The notes below the pieces were generated by a model. The model worked only from the letters and a program-made list of their open reading frames with translations. It had not been told where the DNA came from and did not search any database. From CAYPHY01 sp964410625 (GTDB taxonomy: Bacteria > Chloroflexota > Anaerolineae > Promineifilales > Promineifilaceae): DNA of 64,000 bases. The position numbers were made by a program, and so were the translations under genes. How positions within the stretch are numbered: position 1 is the first letter of the stretch; each line of letters begins with the position of its first letter. Shown here one piece after another: positions 26,481 through 33,918 of this stretch. The DNA is taken from positions 107,177-171,176 of the forward strand of contig CAYPHY010000008.1 of NCBI GenBank assembly GCA_964410625.1. Direction: 5' to 3'.

Positions 26481-27578
26481 ATGAAAGATGAAATCGGATT
26501 GCTCAAAGAAGAAGTGGATACCCCATTTTTGTGGGTTGACCTGGATTTGTTGGAAGAAAATATCGGCCGCATGGCTGCCTTGATCAACGAGGCAGGCGTA
26601 GAGTGGCGGCCGCACACCAAGGGCATCAAAGTCCCGGCTATTGCCCAAATGTGTATGGATGCCGGGGCGATTGGCGTCACCTGCGCCAAGCTGGGCGAGG
26701 CGGAACAGATGGTCGCCGCTGGGATTGATAATATCCTCATCGCTAACCAGATTGTCGGCCGTCTAAAAATCGAACGCCTTGTGGACCTCATCTGCACAAC
26801 AGGGGCGCAAATCATCGTTGCTGTAGACAACCAGGAGAACCTGAGCGAGCTAGGCCAGACGGCCGCCAGAGCTGGCATCACCGTCGGCGTGTTGATTGAA
26901 GTAGACGTCGGAATGAAGCGGGCGGGCGTCGCTCCTGGCGAAGAGGCGTTGGCGTTGTCTCAAATGGCGCATCAAACAGCGGGCATTGATTATCGCGGGC
27001 TGATGGGCTGGGAGGGGCATACGATAGACATCAAAGACCGGCGGGAAAAGCAGGCGGCCATTGAGAGGGCGATGCAACAATTAGGGGAAACGGCCGAACG
27101 ATGCCGCGCCGCCGGTCTGCCGCTGGAGATCGTCAGCGCCGGCGGCAGTTCCACCTATTTTATCACCGCCTTCCAGCCATACGTGACCGAAGTTCAGGCC
27201 GGAGGGGGCATCTTCAGTGATGTGCTTTACCAGGGGCGCGGGGTGGAGAGCGAACCGGCGCTCTTTGTTCGCAGCGCGATCAGCAGCAAGCCCACGCCAC
27301 AGCGTTTACTCTTCGACGCCGGATTTAAGGCGTTGCCGCAGTGGAAAGCAGACCCGCAACCGGTCGGGCTGGATGGTGTGGTTTCGATCAAGATGTCGGC
27401 CGAACATGCCACCGTCACCCTCGCCACGCCCAACCACCAAATCCAGGTCGGTGACGCCTATGACTTTATCGTCTCTTATGGCGATTACACCGTCTGCCTC
27501 CACGACAATCTCTATGGCGTCCGTCAGGGGCGTGTCGAAGCAGTTTGGCCGATTGAGGGACGGGGGAAGCTGCGTTGA
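26481..27578 (+). CDS. DSD1-family PLP enzyme (D-threonine aldolase / D-serine dehydratase-like)
   Basis: The 365-residue fold-type III PLP protein has an alanine-racemase-like N-terminal barrel with the PLP lysine region WRPHTKGIKVPAIA near residues 41-54. It also has EVDVGMKRAGV and the phosphate-binding segment VSAGGSSTYF near 215, with a C-terminal beta-domain. Family members split D-threonine or dehydrate D-serine or D-threo-3-hydroxyaspartate using a divalent metal. The usual metal motif PxHxC is here DYTVC followed by LHDNL, so the His at the expected position is Thr. Activity and substrate are therefore uncertain. No ribosome-binding site stands out before ATG 26481. Confidence 0.82.
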   Translation: MKDEIGLLKEEVDTPFLWVDLDLLEENIGRMAALINEAGVEWRPHTKGIKVPAIAQMCMDAGAIGVTCAKLGEAEQMVAAGIDNILIANQIVGRLKIERLVDLICTTGAQIIVAVDNQENLSELGQTAARAGITVGVLIEVDVGMKRAGVAPGEEALALSQMAHQTAGIDYRGLMGWEGHTIDIKDRREKQAAIERAMQQLGETAERCRAAGLPLEIVSAGGSSTYFITAFQPYVTEVQAGGGIFSDVLYQGRGVESEPALFVRSAISSKPTPQRLLFDAGFKALPQWKADPQPVGLDGVVSIKMSAEHATVTLATPNHQIQVGDAYDFIVSYGDYTVCLHDNLYGVRQGRVEAVWPIEGRGKLR

Positions 27579-27598
27579 TCGGTTAAGAAGTCACAACG

Positions 27599-28153
27599 TC
27601 AGTGGGTGATAACCGGCAATAAGTTTTGCCAGGATAGATTTACCTCCCGGCACCACGCATAGGAATCGGTCACTTCACCATCTGCACGTGTGGTGGCCAG
27701 TCCACAAGCTTCGGCCGATCCCGCAGTCAGTGGCATACTGCTATCAGTTGATACATCCAGATGCCAATGTTGTAGATCGCCGGTGCAGATTTCTACTTGT
27801 TCTCCTCTCGCTTGATTATAGCTGGTCGAATGGGTCAGGGTGATGGCGACGGTTACTAATTCATCTTCCGTACAGCCACCATGACCACGCACCAGCACAG
27901 TTTGCCCGTCAATGTCAAGCGGCAGGGTTGGTTCAATACCAAAGGGAATTGAGATCCGGTTCGTAGCAAGAATTTGCGGTTCAAAACCGTCCGTATGAGG
28001 ATTAATCGCCTGTGATGTTCGTTTTATTGGGCGGGCTTGGGTCTGAGCCTTTGCTCTCCGTTTATTCGCTTTGGCAGCTATTCCCATATCGAGGAAAAGT
28101 CCGGTCCCAAGGAGGAGGGCAACGACCACAATTATGTTGGAAAGGCGTGACAT
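27599..28153 (-). CDS. Secreted or membrane-anchored protein, unknown
   Basis: The 184-residue protein has an N-terminal hydrophobic segment (IIVVVALLLGTGLFLDMGIA, residues 7-26) followed by a Lys/Arg-rich stretch, so it is exported or anchored. The rest reads as a small beta-rich domain: LDIDGQTVLVRGHGGCTEDELVTVAITL and EQVEICTGDLQHWHLDV. Four Cys residues (in GGCTE, EICTG, EACGL and WCREV) could form two disulfides. No family recognised. It is convergent with the DSD1-like gene. Confidence 0.6.
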   Translation of the reverse strand: MSRLSNIIVVVALLLGTGLFLDMGIAAKANKRRAKAQTQARPIKRTSQAINPHTDGFEPQILATNRISIPFGIEPTLPLDIDGQTVLVRGHGGCTEDELVTVAITLTHSTSYNQARGEQVEICTGDLQHWHLDVSTDSSMPLTAGSAEACGLATTRADGEVTDSYAWCREVNLSWQNLLPVITH

Positions 28154-28249
28154 TAGCTGTCTCCCTATCTATTTCATCTTCAGGACACCTCTCCTTACCC
28201 TACCGGATTGAACGGGCACTGTCAACCCGCACTGTTGCCTTTTGTTGAT

Positions 28250-28621
28250 TTAATCCTCTGCTTCGCGTAACGTGTCACGGATGCGCCGCTCAAGCTGGTC
28301 TAAATTCCACCCGCCCTGGTCGCGCACAATCGTTCGCAACATCGGGTTGATGTCCTGCACCGTTTCCAGGATGTCCACCAACAGTTGGTACTGCTCCTGC
28401 GCCTGCGTGATCTCTCTTGGCAGTTCAACGATGTCGCGCAGAATAGCCCCTTCCGAGCGCGAGGCGGTGATCGCATCGCTCCTGTTCTCGACGTAGACGC
28501 GCGTGCGCCGGCCCGGCCCGCGCCCTTCCTCTTCCTCAATCGGTTCCAGTCCGATGATACTATCGGAGCGGAAGTACTTTCCATAACCCAGGGGAACCAT
28601 ATGACCTTTGGTAATGAGCAT
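28250..28621 (-). CDS. RemA-like (DUF370) regulator with a C-terminal extension
   Basis: The first 65 or so residues match the RemA/DUF370 fold: LGYGKYFRSDSIIGLEPI, then GRRTRVYVENRSDAITASRS, which corresponds to the RRTR...D..I.S segment of RemA. RemA of Bacillus is a DNA-binding activator of matrix genes that forms rings. Here about 55 residues follow (ITQAQEQYQLLVDILETVQ... LERRIRDTLREAED), predicted to be helical and possibly coiled-coil, which Bacillus RemA lacks. The start at 28621 is preceded by GGAGG. It is probably monocistronic. Confidence 0.7.
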   Translation of the reverse strand: MLITKGHMVPLGYGKYFRSDSIIGLEPIEEEEGRGPGRRTRVYVENRSDAITASRSEGAILRDIVELPREITQAQEQYQLLVDILETVQDINPMLRTIVRDQGGWNLDQLERRIRDTLREAED

Positions 28622-28699
28622 GGGAGCCTCCTTCTATAGTGATGCCAGACAGCCGGAAACAATAATGAGCCTATTGTAGCGGGCAGTTTTATTAGAGGC

Positions 28700-28740
28700 G
28701 AAAATGTAGCGCGGGTTGCCAACCCGCAAGCTTTCCGTTC
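28700..28740. repeat. 'tagcgcgggttgccaacccgc' inverted repeat
   Basis: This short hairpin-forming element (cgggttg-cc-caacccg type) lies upstream of the RemA-like gene. Similar ones stand at 31069-31132 and in three rounds at 48657-48795. Confidence 0.6.
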
Positions 28741-28805
28741 GGCCAAATCGAGCTACGTAGTATATTGCAAGATGAGATGAATATGAGTACACTACGCTTA
28801 TTGCA

Positions 28806-28824
28806 ATTTGTTGCAACAACAAAT
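28806..28824. promoter_or_regulatory. Candidate Fur/Zur operator (ATTTGTTG-CAA-CAACAAAT)
   Basis: An exact 8-bp inverted repeat with a 3-bp centre, containing the perfect palindrome TTGTTGCAACAA, ends 17 bp before the start codon of the Fur-family gene. A TATAAA -10-like box follows at 28828-28833, so a bound repressor would block the promoter. Fur-family regulators usually bind AT-rich palindromes of about 19 bp. Confidence 0.5.
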
Positions 28825-28841
28825 GCGTATAAATAGTAGCT

Positions 28842-29285
28842 ATGTCACACGATACCCTTGATTTTGCCACTCGCATACGTAAAAACGGCTACCGTCTGAC
28901 CCCACAACGGGAGATTATTCTCGACGCGCTGTGTGAGCTCGGCCGCCACGCCACCATCGCCGAACTCTATGAAAAGGTGCAGGCCAAAGCCCCGGCGATT
29001 GACCGGGCAACGGTCTACCGGACGGTCAAGTTCTTTTGCGAATTGCAACTGGTGGTGTCGGCCGAGATTGACGGCATGACTGTCTACGAAATCGCCGGTC
29101 ACACCCCCCATCATCACCTTGTTTGTCGCGCTTGCGGCTATATGCAGGCGTTTGACGATTACCATCTCCATGACCTGCTCCATCATCTGCAAGCAGAGCA
29201 TGGTTTTACGGCGGTAATCGAACATTTAACCATCTCTGGTTACTGCAATGAATGTAGACCAGCAACGGAGGAAAATCTGTCATGA
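28842..29285 (+). CDS. Fur-family metal-responsive repressor (Zur/Fur/Nur-like)
   Basis: The 147-residue regulator has the Fur winged helix (YRLTPQREIILDALCEL; AELYEKVQAKAPAIDRATVYRTVKFF) and a dimerisation domain with metal ligands in HTPHHHLVCRACG. The structural Cys pair is CRAC and the second pair is CNEC near the C-terminus. The metal cannot be read with certainty. Because it leads an ECF uptake operon of the CbiMQO type, zinc, nickel or cobalt is more likely than iron. The stop codon overlaps the downstream ATG (ATGA), so the operon is translationally coupled. Confidence 0.9.
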   Translation: MSHDTLDFATRIRKNGYRLTPQREIILDALCELGRHATIAELYEKVQAKAPAIDRATVYRTVKFFCELQLVVSAEIDGMTVYEIAGHTPHHHLVCRACGYMQAFDDYHLHDLLHHLQAEHGFTAVIEHLTISGYCNECRPATEENLS

Positions 29286-30217
29286 ACATTATCCCGGCCG
29301 GAATTCTCTTGCACATCCCTGACGGCTTTTTGAACATCCTCGTCTCCCTCGTTTGTTGGGTGATCACCGTCGTCGCCCTGGCTTATGCGATTCGCGCCAC
29401 CTCGCGCGACTTCGATGAACGATTGGTCCCGCTGGCCGGTGTTTTGGCGGCCTTCATCTTCGCCGCCCAGATGCTCAACTTTCCAGTAGCGGGTGGCACA
29501 TCCGGCCACTTTGTCGGTGCGGCACTGGCCTTTATCATCCTCGGCCCCTGGCTTGGTCTGTTGGCAATGACGGCCGTCATCGCCGTTCAAGCCCTCGTTT
29601 TCCAGGATGGTGGCTTGGTGGTGATGGGGGCCAACATCCTGGTGATGGGTGTTGTGCCGGGCTTTGTGGCCCTTGCTATCTACCGGTTGAGCAACGGCCG
29701 CTCCTGGTCTACTCGCTTGTTGCTGGCCGGTATCGCGGCCTGGGCGTCGGTGATGGCCGCTGCCCTGATAACCGGCCTACTGGTTGCCTTCAGCGGTACA
29801 TCAAGCATTGGGCTTGTCCTCCCCGCTATGTTGGGCGTTCACGCCTTGATCGGCATTGGCGAGGCGCTGATCAGCGTCGCCGCCCTGGCCTTCATTCGCC
29901 AGGTACGACCGGCACTGCTCCAACCCGACGCCCGCGAGACGGGGAGCGGCCGTTGGGTGGTGACCGGGTTAGTCGTTGCCCTGTTGGTCGTCCTGCTCGC
30001 CCCCTTTGCCTCCGGTCATCCAGATGGCCTGGAATGGGTGGCGGAGACAACCGGCTTCCTCGGCACGGCTCAGGATGCTCCCTATCAAATCCTGCCCGAT
30101 TACACCGTCCCCTTCCTCGGTGAGACGGGTCTTTCAACCATCGTCGCCGGTGTCATCGGCGCCCTCATCGTTGCCGCCATCGCCTACTTCGCCGCCCGCA
30201 CCTTGCGCAAGGCCTAG
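29282..30217 (+). CDS. cbiM: ECF-type metal transporter S/core component, CbiM (with CbiN-like tail)
   Basis: The 311-residue membrane protein has about six CbiM helices followed by a C-terminal region with DGLEWVAETTGF and a last helix, like the PDGLE/CbiN partner, so CbiM and CbiN appear fused. In CbiM/NikM the mature N-terminus is Met-His and both bind the metal. Here the matching sequence HIPDGFL begins at residue 11, directly after a TTG codon (29309) that could be the real start, giving MHIPDGFL. ATG 29282 has GGAGG about 10 nt upstream and overlaps the Fur stop. Metal uptake (Co, Ni or Zn) is inferred from the family. Confidence 0.87.
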   Translation: MNIIPAGILLHIPDGFLNILVSLVCWVITVVALAYAIRATSRDFDERLVPLAGVLAAFIFAAQMLNFPVAGGTSGHFVGAALAFIILGPWLGLLAMTAVIAVQALVFQDGGLVVMGANILVMGVVPGFVALAIYRLSNGRSWSTRLLLAGIAAWASVMAAALITGLLVAFSGTSSIGLVLPAMLGVHALIGIGEALISVAALAFIRQVRPALLQPDARETGSGRWVVTGLVVALLVVLLAPFASGHPDGLEWVAETTGFLGTAQDAPYQILPDYTVPFLGETGLSTIVAGVIGALIVAAIAYFAARTLRKA

Positions 30218-30221
30218 TGAA

Positions 30222-30294
30222 GAGTGGGGAGTAGGGAGTGAAGAGTATACCTCAATACTCCTCACTCCCCACTCTCCACTCCCCACTCTTTACC
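30222..30294. repeat. 'agtggggagtagggag ... ctccccactctccac' inverted repeat
   Basis: Iterated gtgggga words are followed by their complement between cbiM and cbiQ. The family recurs at 22876-22933, 39109-39157 (inside the lutA coding sequence), 50830-50906 (panB/panE junction) and 59655-59724. Confidence 0.7.
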
Positions 30295-31068
30295 ATGCAC
30301 GTCAATCTGCTCGACCAGTACCAGCAACAGGACAGCCTTGTCCACCACCTTGATCCACGGGTGAAGGTGCTGCTCACTGTCGCCTTTATCGTTTCAATGG
30401 CGTTGTTGCCCGATGGGGCATGGTTGTCATTGGCGTTGGCGTTGGTGGTCGTGCTTACCATCAGCCTCGTTGCTCAGATCAATCCCTGGATTGTGGTGAA
30501 GCGTTCGTTCATTGGATTGCCCTTTTTGTTGGCGGCCGTCACCGTCCTCTTCCTCCCCGGTAACCCTATCTGGTCTGGGCCATGGGGATTGACTATTACC
30601 GACGTAGGCGTGGTGCGCTTTTTCAGCATCCTCGGCCGTAGCCTTCTTTCGCTGCAAATGGCGCTCTTGCTGACCGCCACCACACCGTTCCCCGACATTC
30701 TCCATGCCTTGCGCCATCTGCGCGTCCCGGCAATCCTCGTTTCAATCATCGCCTTCATGTACCGCTATCTCTTTGTCCTGGTGGATGAGGTAGGGCGATT
30801 ACTGCGGGCACGGACAGCCCGCAGCGCACGACTTCCCGGCCAAAAGGGAGGGGGGACGCTCACATGGCGGGCGGCCGTCGCCGGGCATATGGCCGGACAA
30901 CTGTTTGTGCGCAGCCTCGACCGCAGCGACCGGGTTTACCAGGCGATGCTAGCGCGGGGCTATCGAGGGACATTGTTGACGATGAACCCACACGAGATGC
31001 GGCCGTTTGATTGGGCGGTCTTGTTTGGCTTCGGTGTATTCCTGGTCGTCCCCCATTTGCTTGCTTAA
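30295..31068 (+). CDS. cbiQ: ECF transporter transmembrane component CbiQ (T component)
   Basis: The 257-residue T component couples the ATPases to CbiM. It shows LDPRVKVLLTVAFIVSM near residue 17 and several membrane segments. The coupling-helix motifs are seen as RARTARSARLPG and later QAMLARGYRG, the two Ala-Arg-Gly patterns that contact the ATPase. ATG 30295 (MHVNLLDQYQQQ) is the natural start; the frame is open upstream only because the repeat is free of stops. Order and strand place it in the Fur-cbiM-cbiQ-cbiO operon. Confidence 0.9.
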   Translation: MHVNLLDQYQQQDSLVHHLDPRVKVLLTVAFIVSMALLPDGAWLSLALALVVVLTISLVAQINPWIVVKRSFIGLPFLLAAVTVLFLPGNPIWSGPWGLTITDVGVVRFFSILGRSLLSLQMALLLTATTPFPDILHALRHLRVPAILVSIIAFMYRYLFVLVDEVGRLLRARTARSARLPGQKGGGTLTWRAAVAGHMAGQLFVRSLDRSDRVYQAMLARGYRGTLLTMNPHEMRPFDWAVLFGFGVFLVVPHLLA

Positions 31069-31132
31069 AAATGTAGCGCGATTTGGTAAATCGCGCCTAA
31101 CGCACACGATTTACCAAATCGTGCTACAGAAA
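31069..31132. repeat. 'gtagcgcgatttggtaaatcgcgcc' inverted repeat between cbiQ and cbiO
   Basis: GCGCGATTTGGTAAATCGCGC is a near-perfect hairpin. It is followed by ACGATTTACCAAATCGT, a second hairpin that is largely the complement of the first. It lies inside the operon, so it may tune mRNA stability rather than end transcription. Confidence 0.7.
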
Positions 31133-31136
31133 AGAA

Positions 31137-31931
31137 ATGCCCATCGAACATCTTCAAGACTTCCAACCTCTTCTTTCCCAAAATGGGCAAACGGCCGAAC
31201 ATGTTGTTGCCGTTGAAAACCTCTCCTTCCACTATCCCGATGGCTTCCCCGCCTTGCATGGTGTTTCGCTGACGATTGGCGTGGGGGAGAAGGTCGCCCT
31301 GGTGGGGCCAAACGGAGCGGGGAAAAGCACATTGATGCTCCATCTCAATGGCATCCTGGGCGATGCGGCCGCGCCGGTGTGGATTAACGGCCGCGCCCTG
31401 AGCAAAGATAATCTGCCCCTCATCCGTGGCTGGATCGGCCTCGTCTTCCAAAACCCCGATGACCAGCTATTTTCGCCGACCGTTTTCGACGATGTAGCCT
31501 TCGGCCCGTTGCATATGGGCTATAGTGAAGCGGACGTGCGCCAGCGTGTCTCCCAGGCATTGGCCCAGGTCGGTATGGCCGGTTTCGAGGAGCGGCTATC
31601 GCACCATTTGAGCCTCGGACAAAAGAAACGGGTGGCATTGGCAACCGTGTTGGCGATGGACCCGCAAATTTTGGTGTTGGATGAGCCAACGGCCGGGCTG
31701 GACCCGCGCGGCCGCCGCCAATTGATCAACCTCTTGCGCGACTTGCCGTTGACAATGCTCGTCTCCACCCACGATATGGCGCTGGTCCATGAGCTATTCC
31801 CACGCATGATCATCATGGACGAAGGGCGAATTGTGGCTGATGGGGCAACGGCCGAGTTGCTCCACGACACCGCGCTGCTGGACGCCCACGGCCTCGAATC
31901 CCCGTTCCTCGTTCCCACACCCACATCGTAG
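31137..31931 (+). CDS. cbiO: ECF transporter ATP-binding protein CbiO
   Basis: The 264-residue ABC ATPase has Walker A GPNGAGKST near residue 60, the Q-loop in LVFQNPDDQLFSPTV (an ECF-type signature with its DDQLF), the signature LSLGQKKR, Walker B ILVLDEP and the H-loop in STHD. A single ATPase gene is present, so it would work as a homodimer with CbiQ and CbiM. The N-terminal 20 residues before VVAVENLSFHYPDG are longer than usual. It is the last transporter gene of the Fur-led operon. Confidence 0.92.
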   Translation: MPIEHLQDFQPLLSQNGQTAEHVVAVENLSFHYPDGFPALHGVSLTIGVGEKVALVGPNGAGKSTLMLHLNGILGDAAAPVWINGRALSKDNLPLIRGWIGLVFQNPDDQLFSPTVFDDVAFGPLHMGYSEADVRQRVSQALAQVGMAGFEERLSHHLSLGQKKRVALATVLAMDPQILVLDEPTAGLDPRGRRQLINLLRDLPLTMLVSTHDMALVHELFPRMIIMDEGRIVADGATAELLHDTALLDAHGLESPFLVPTPTS

Positions 31932-31956
31932 CGACAATCCTCTGGATTGTCCGTGC

Positions 31957-32004
31957 CAAACGAGGACGTTGGCAAACGAGGACGTTGACAAACGAGAACG
32001 TTTG
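31957..32004. repeat. Three tandem copies of a 16-bp unit (caaacgaggacgttgg)
   Basis: Units at 31957-31972, 31973-31988 and 31989-32004 differ by one to three bases. A short hairpin (ACAATCC TCT GGATTGT, 31934-31950) precedes them. The stretch separates cbiO from the formylglycine-generating enzyme gene. No promoter is obvious. Confidence 0.7.
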
Positions 32005-32085
32005 CCACTACGGAGAACATCCATTTTGAAAAAATGCTCATTGGCTGGTAAGCTTGCAGTGAGAGAAAACAAGGACGGCCGATGG

Positions 32086-33054
32086 ATGAGCAAGCAGACA
32101 CAACCATCACCTAGCAAAGATAAACCAACCGATGCCCCCGCAGGGATGGTCTGGATTCCCGGCGGTACATTCCTGATGGGTTCCGATAAACATTACCCAG
32201 AGGAAGCACCGGCCCACTATGTGAAAGTGGACGGCTTCTGGATGGATCGCTATGCCGTCACTAACGAGCAATTTGCCCGCTTTGTGAAGGCTACCCGCTA
32301 TGTCACCTTTGCCGAACGACGGCCGAACCCCAAAGATTACCCCGGCGCGCCGCCGGAAATGCTCGTCCCCGGTTCGCTGGTTTTTGTGCAGCCACGCAGA
32401 CCGGTTGATCTAAACAACTACTTTAACTGGTGGGCCTGGGTTCCGGGAGCCAACTGGCGACACCCCGAAGGGCCGGGGAGTTCGATCAAGGGGCGCGAGC
32501 ACCATCCGGTGGTGCAGGTGACGTATGAGGACGCGGCCGCCTATGCCAAATGGGCCGGTAAGTCACTGCCCACTGAGGCCGAGTGGGAGCTTGCCGCGCG
32601 AGGCGGCCTGGAAGGGGCAGAGTATGTCTGGGGCAACGAGTTCGCCCCCGGCGGGCAGATGATGGCCAATACCTGGCAGGGGGAGTTTCCTGTTCGCAAT
32701 CTGTTGCTCGATGGCTATCTGGCGACGGCCCCCGTTGGTTCCTTTCCACCCAATGGGTATGGCCTCTACGATATGGCGGGGAATGTGTGGGAGTGGACGG
32801 CCGATTGGTATCAGGAGCATCACCAACAACCGACCAGTCCCTGCTGTGCGCCGGTCAACCCGCGCGGCGGCACAGTGGAGCAAAGCTACGACCCGCAAAT
32901 GCCGGAGGTACGCATCCCCCGTAAAGTGTCAAAAGGTGGCTCCTTCCTCTGTGCGCCCAACTACTGTTTGCGCTATCGTCCGGCCGCGCGAATGCCACAG
33001 ACCATTGATACCTCCACCTGCCACCAGGGATTCCGCTGTCTCATTCGGCCGTAG
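32086..33054 (+). CDS. Formylglycine-generating enzyme (FGE-sulfatase domain)
   Basis: FGE oxidises a Cys in sulfatases (CxPxR) to formylglycine. The 322-residue protein has MVWIPGGTFLMGSDKHYPEE at residue 20, WMDRYAVTNEQFARFV, the LPTEAEWELAARGGL segment and NVWEWTADWY. It keeps both copper-binding cysteines of true FGEs: GGSFLCAPNYCLRYRPAAR with Cys289 and Cys294. Many FGE-domain proteins lack this pair, so catalysis is plausible. ATG 32086 is the chosen start. No sulfatase gene is present in this window, so its client lies elsewhere. It needs oxygen, which suggests at least microaerobic life. Confidence 0.88.
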   Translation: MSKQTQPSPSKDKPTDAPAGMVWIPGGTFLMGSDKHYPEEAPAHYVKVDGFWMDRYAVTNEQFARFVKATRYVTFAERRPNPKDYPGAPPEMLVPGSLVFVQPRRPVDLNNYFNWWAWVPGANWRHPEGPGSSIKGREHHPVVQVTYEDAAAYAKWAGKSLPTEAEWELAARGGLEGAEYVWGNEFAPGGQMMANTWQGEFPVRNLLLDGYLATAPVGSFPPNGYGLYDMAGNVWEWTADWYQEHHQQPTSPCCAPVNPRGGTVEQSYDPQMPEVRIPRKVSKGGSFLCAPNYCLRYRPAARMPQTIDTSTCHQGFRCLIRP

Positions 33055-33060
33055 CATAGC

Positions 33061-33132
33061 TCACGCAAAGAACGCAAAGGCGCAAAGAATAAAAACTTAG
33101 CGCTCTTTGCGCCTTTGCGTGAGGTATTGAGG
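33061..33132. repeat. 'cgcaaag' near-palindromic repeat
   Basis: CGCAAAGAACGCAAAGGCGCAAAG is matched by CTTTGCGCCTTTGCG after a short spacer. Partial copies follow at 33200-33239 and 33364-33394, and a full relative lies at 52897-52982. Confidence 0.75.
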
Positions 33133-33263
33133 CTATTCTATGGTTACATGGATGACGCGGATATAACGCGGATGACGCGGATGTTCATCCTAGTAAAAAA
33201 CTTAGCACCTTTGCGCCTTTGCGTGAGGTATTGAGGCTACCCTTAATTTTGCTTTAAGAAATG

Positions 33264-33363
33264 NNNNNNNNNNNNNNNNNNNNNNNNNNNNNNNNNNNNN
33301 NNNNNNNNNNNNNNNNNNNNNNNNNNNNNNNNNNNNNNNNNNNNNNNNNNNNNNNNNNNNNNN
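33264..33363. other. Scaffold gap (100 N)
   Basis: Exactly 100 N. The 55 bases before it (33209-33263) are identical to the 55 bases after it (33364-33418), so the two contigs probably overlap and little or no sequence is missing. Confidence 0.95.
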
Positions 33364-33418
33364 CTTTGCGCCTTTGCGTGAGGTATTGAGGCTACCCTTA
33401 ATTTTGCTTTAAGAAATG

Positions 33419-33446
33419 CTGACGATAAAGCTAGAAGGGGTATAAT
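33419..33446 (+). promoter_or_regulatory. Promoter with perfect TATAAT for a near-leaderless small gene
   Basis: TATAAT at 33441-33446 is preceded after 16 bp by CTGACG (4 of 6 to TTGACA). The start codon ATG is at 33456, so transcription would begin about 2-4 nt before it. No ribosome-binding site is present, which fits leaderless translation. Confidence 0.6.
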
Positions 33447-33455
33447 TACTCTGCA

Positions 33456-33752
33456 ATGTATAGGCTCTTGCTTGTCTTATTAGCGCTTTTGATGGTAACG
33501 GCCGCTCCCCAGGCGATTACTGCTTCCTGCCAGAGCTATGAGGCCACTACTGTTGTGCTAGAGTCTTGCCATACACAAACAATCTATGAATGGACGCGCG
33601 AGCTGAACCACAGTGCGGTGAATTTTTTGGCTGATCACCTTCAGCCCTTCCAGACCTTTCTTTATCTCGCCGCTGCCCTGTTCATTTTCATATCCCCATT
33701 CCCCAAGCAGGTTTATCTTAAACCTGCACTCCCTCCTCCACGTTCCGTTTAA
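33456..33752 (+). CDS. Small membrane protein with signal peptide, unknown
   Basis: The 98-residue protein begins with a clear signal or anchor sequence (LLLVLLALLMVTAAPQAITA) and ends with a second membrane segment (FLYLAAALFIFISPF). Between them are three Cys residues (in ASCQSYE, ESCHTQT) that could be a substrate of the DsbA/VKOR pair encoded next. No family recognised. The start is set by the promoter immediately upstream. Confidence 0.6.
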   Translation: MYRLLLVLLALLMVTAAPQAITASCQSYEATTVVLESCHTQTIYEWTRELNHSAVNFLADHLQPFQTFLYLAAALFIFISPFPKQVYLKPALPPPRSV

Positions 33753-33779
33753 CCTCCATTAGAAAAGTTGTATAGGCGT

Positions 33780-33798
33780 AGCCGTAATCCCTACGGCT
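33780..33798. other. Short hairpin AGCCGTA-ATCCC-TACGGCT
   Basis: A perfect 7-bp stem with a 5-nt loop lies between the small membrane protein gene and the dsbA-like gene. There is no T-run after it on either strand, so a terminator role is weak. Confidence 0.4.
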
Positions 33799-33918
33799 CG
33801 TTCTGTGCGTCGTTTCTGACTGCACCTTAGTTTACATAAGTTGATTAGTTTGGTATTGAGTATACAAATGCCCATGAACGGGTACTTTGTCTACGTTTAC
33901 GTTAAGAGGTTAAACAAA

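Larger units (their letters stand above)
33055..33455. other. Intergenic region of repeats around the scaffold gap; no gene
   Basis: This holds a 'cgcaaag' inverted repeat (33061-33132), an 'acgcggatgacgcg' repeat (33143-33187), a second 'ctttgcgcctttgcg' half (33200-33239), 100 Ns and a copy of the sequence before the gap. Only the last 40 bp carry a promoter. Confidence 0.8.

Noticed and set aside
31831..32085. An N-terminal extension of the formylglycine-generating enzyme
   Set aside because: The frame overlaps the cbiO 3' end and the tandem 16-bp repeat; the conserved domain starts just after ATG 32086.
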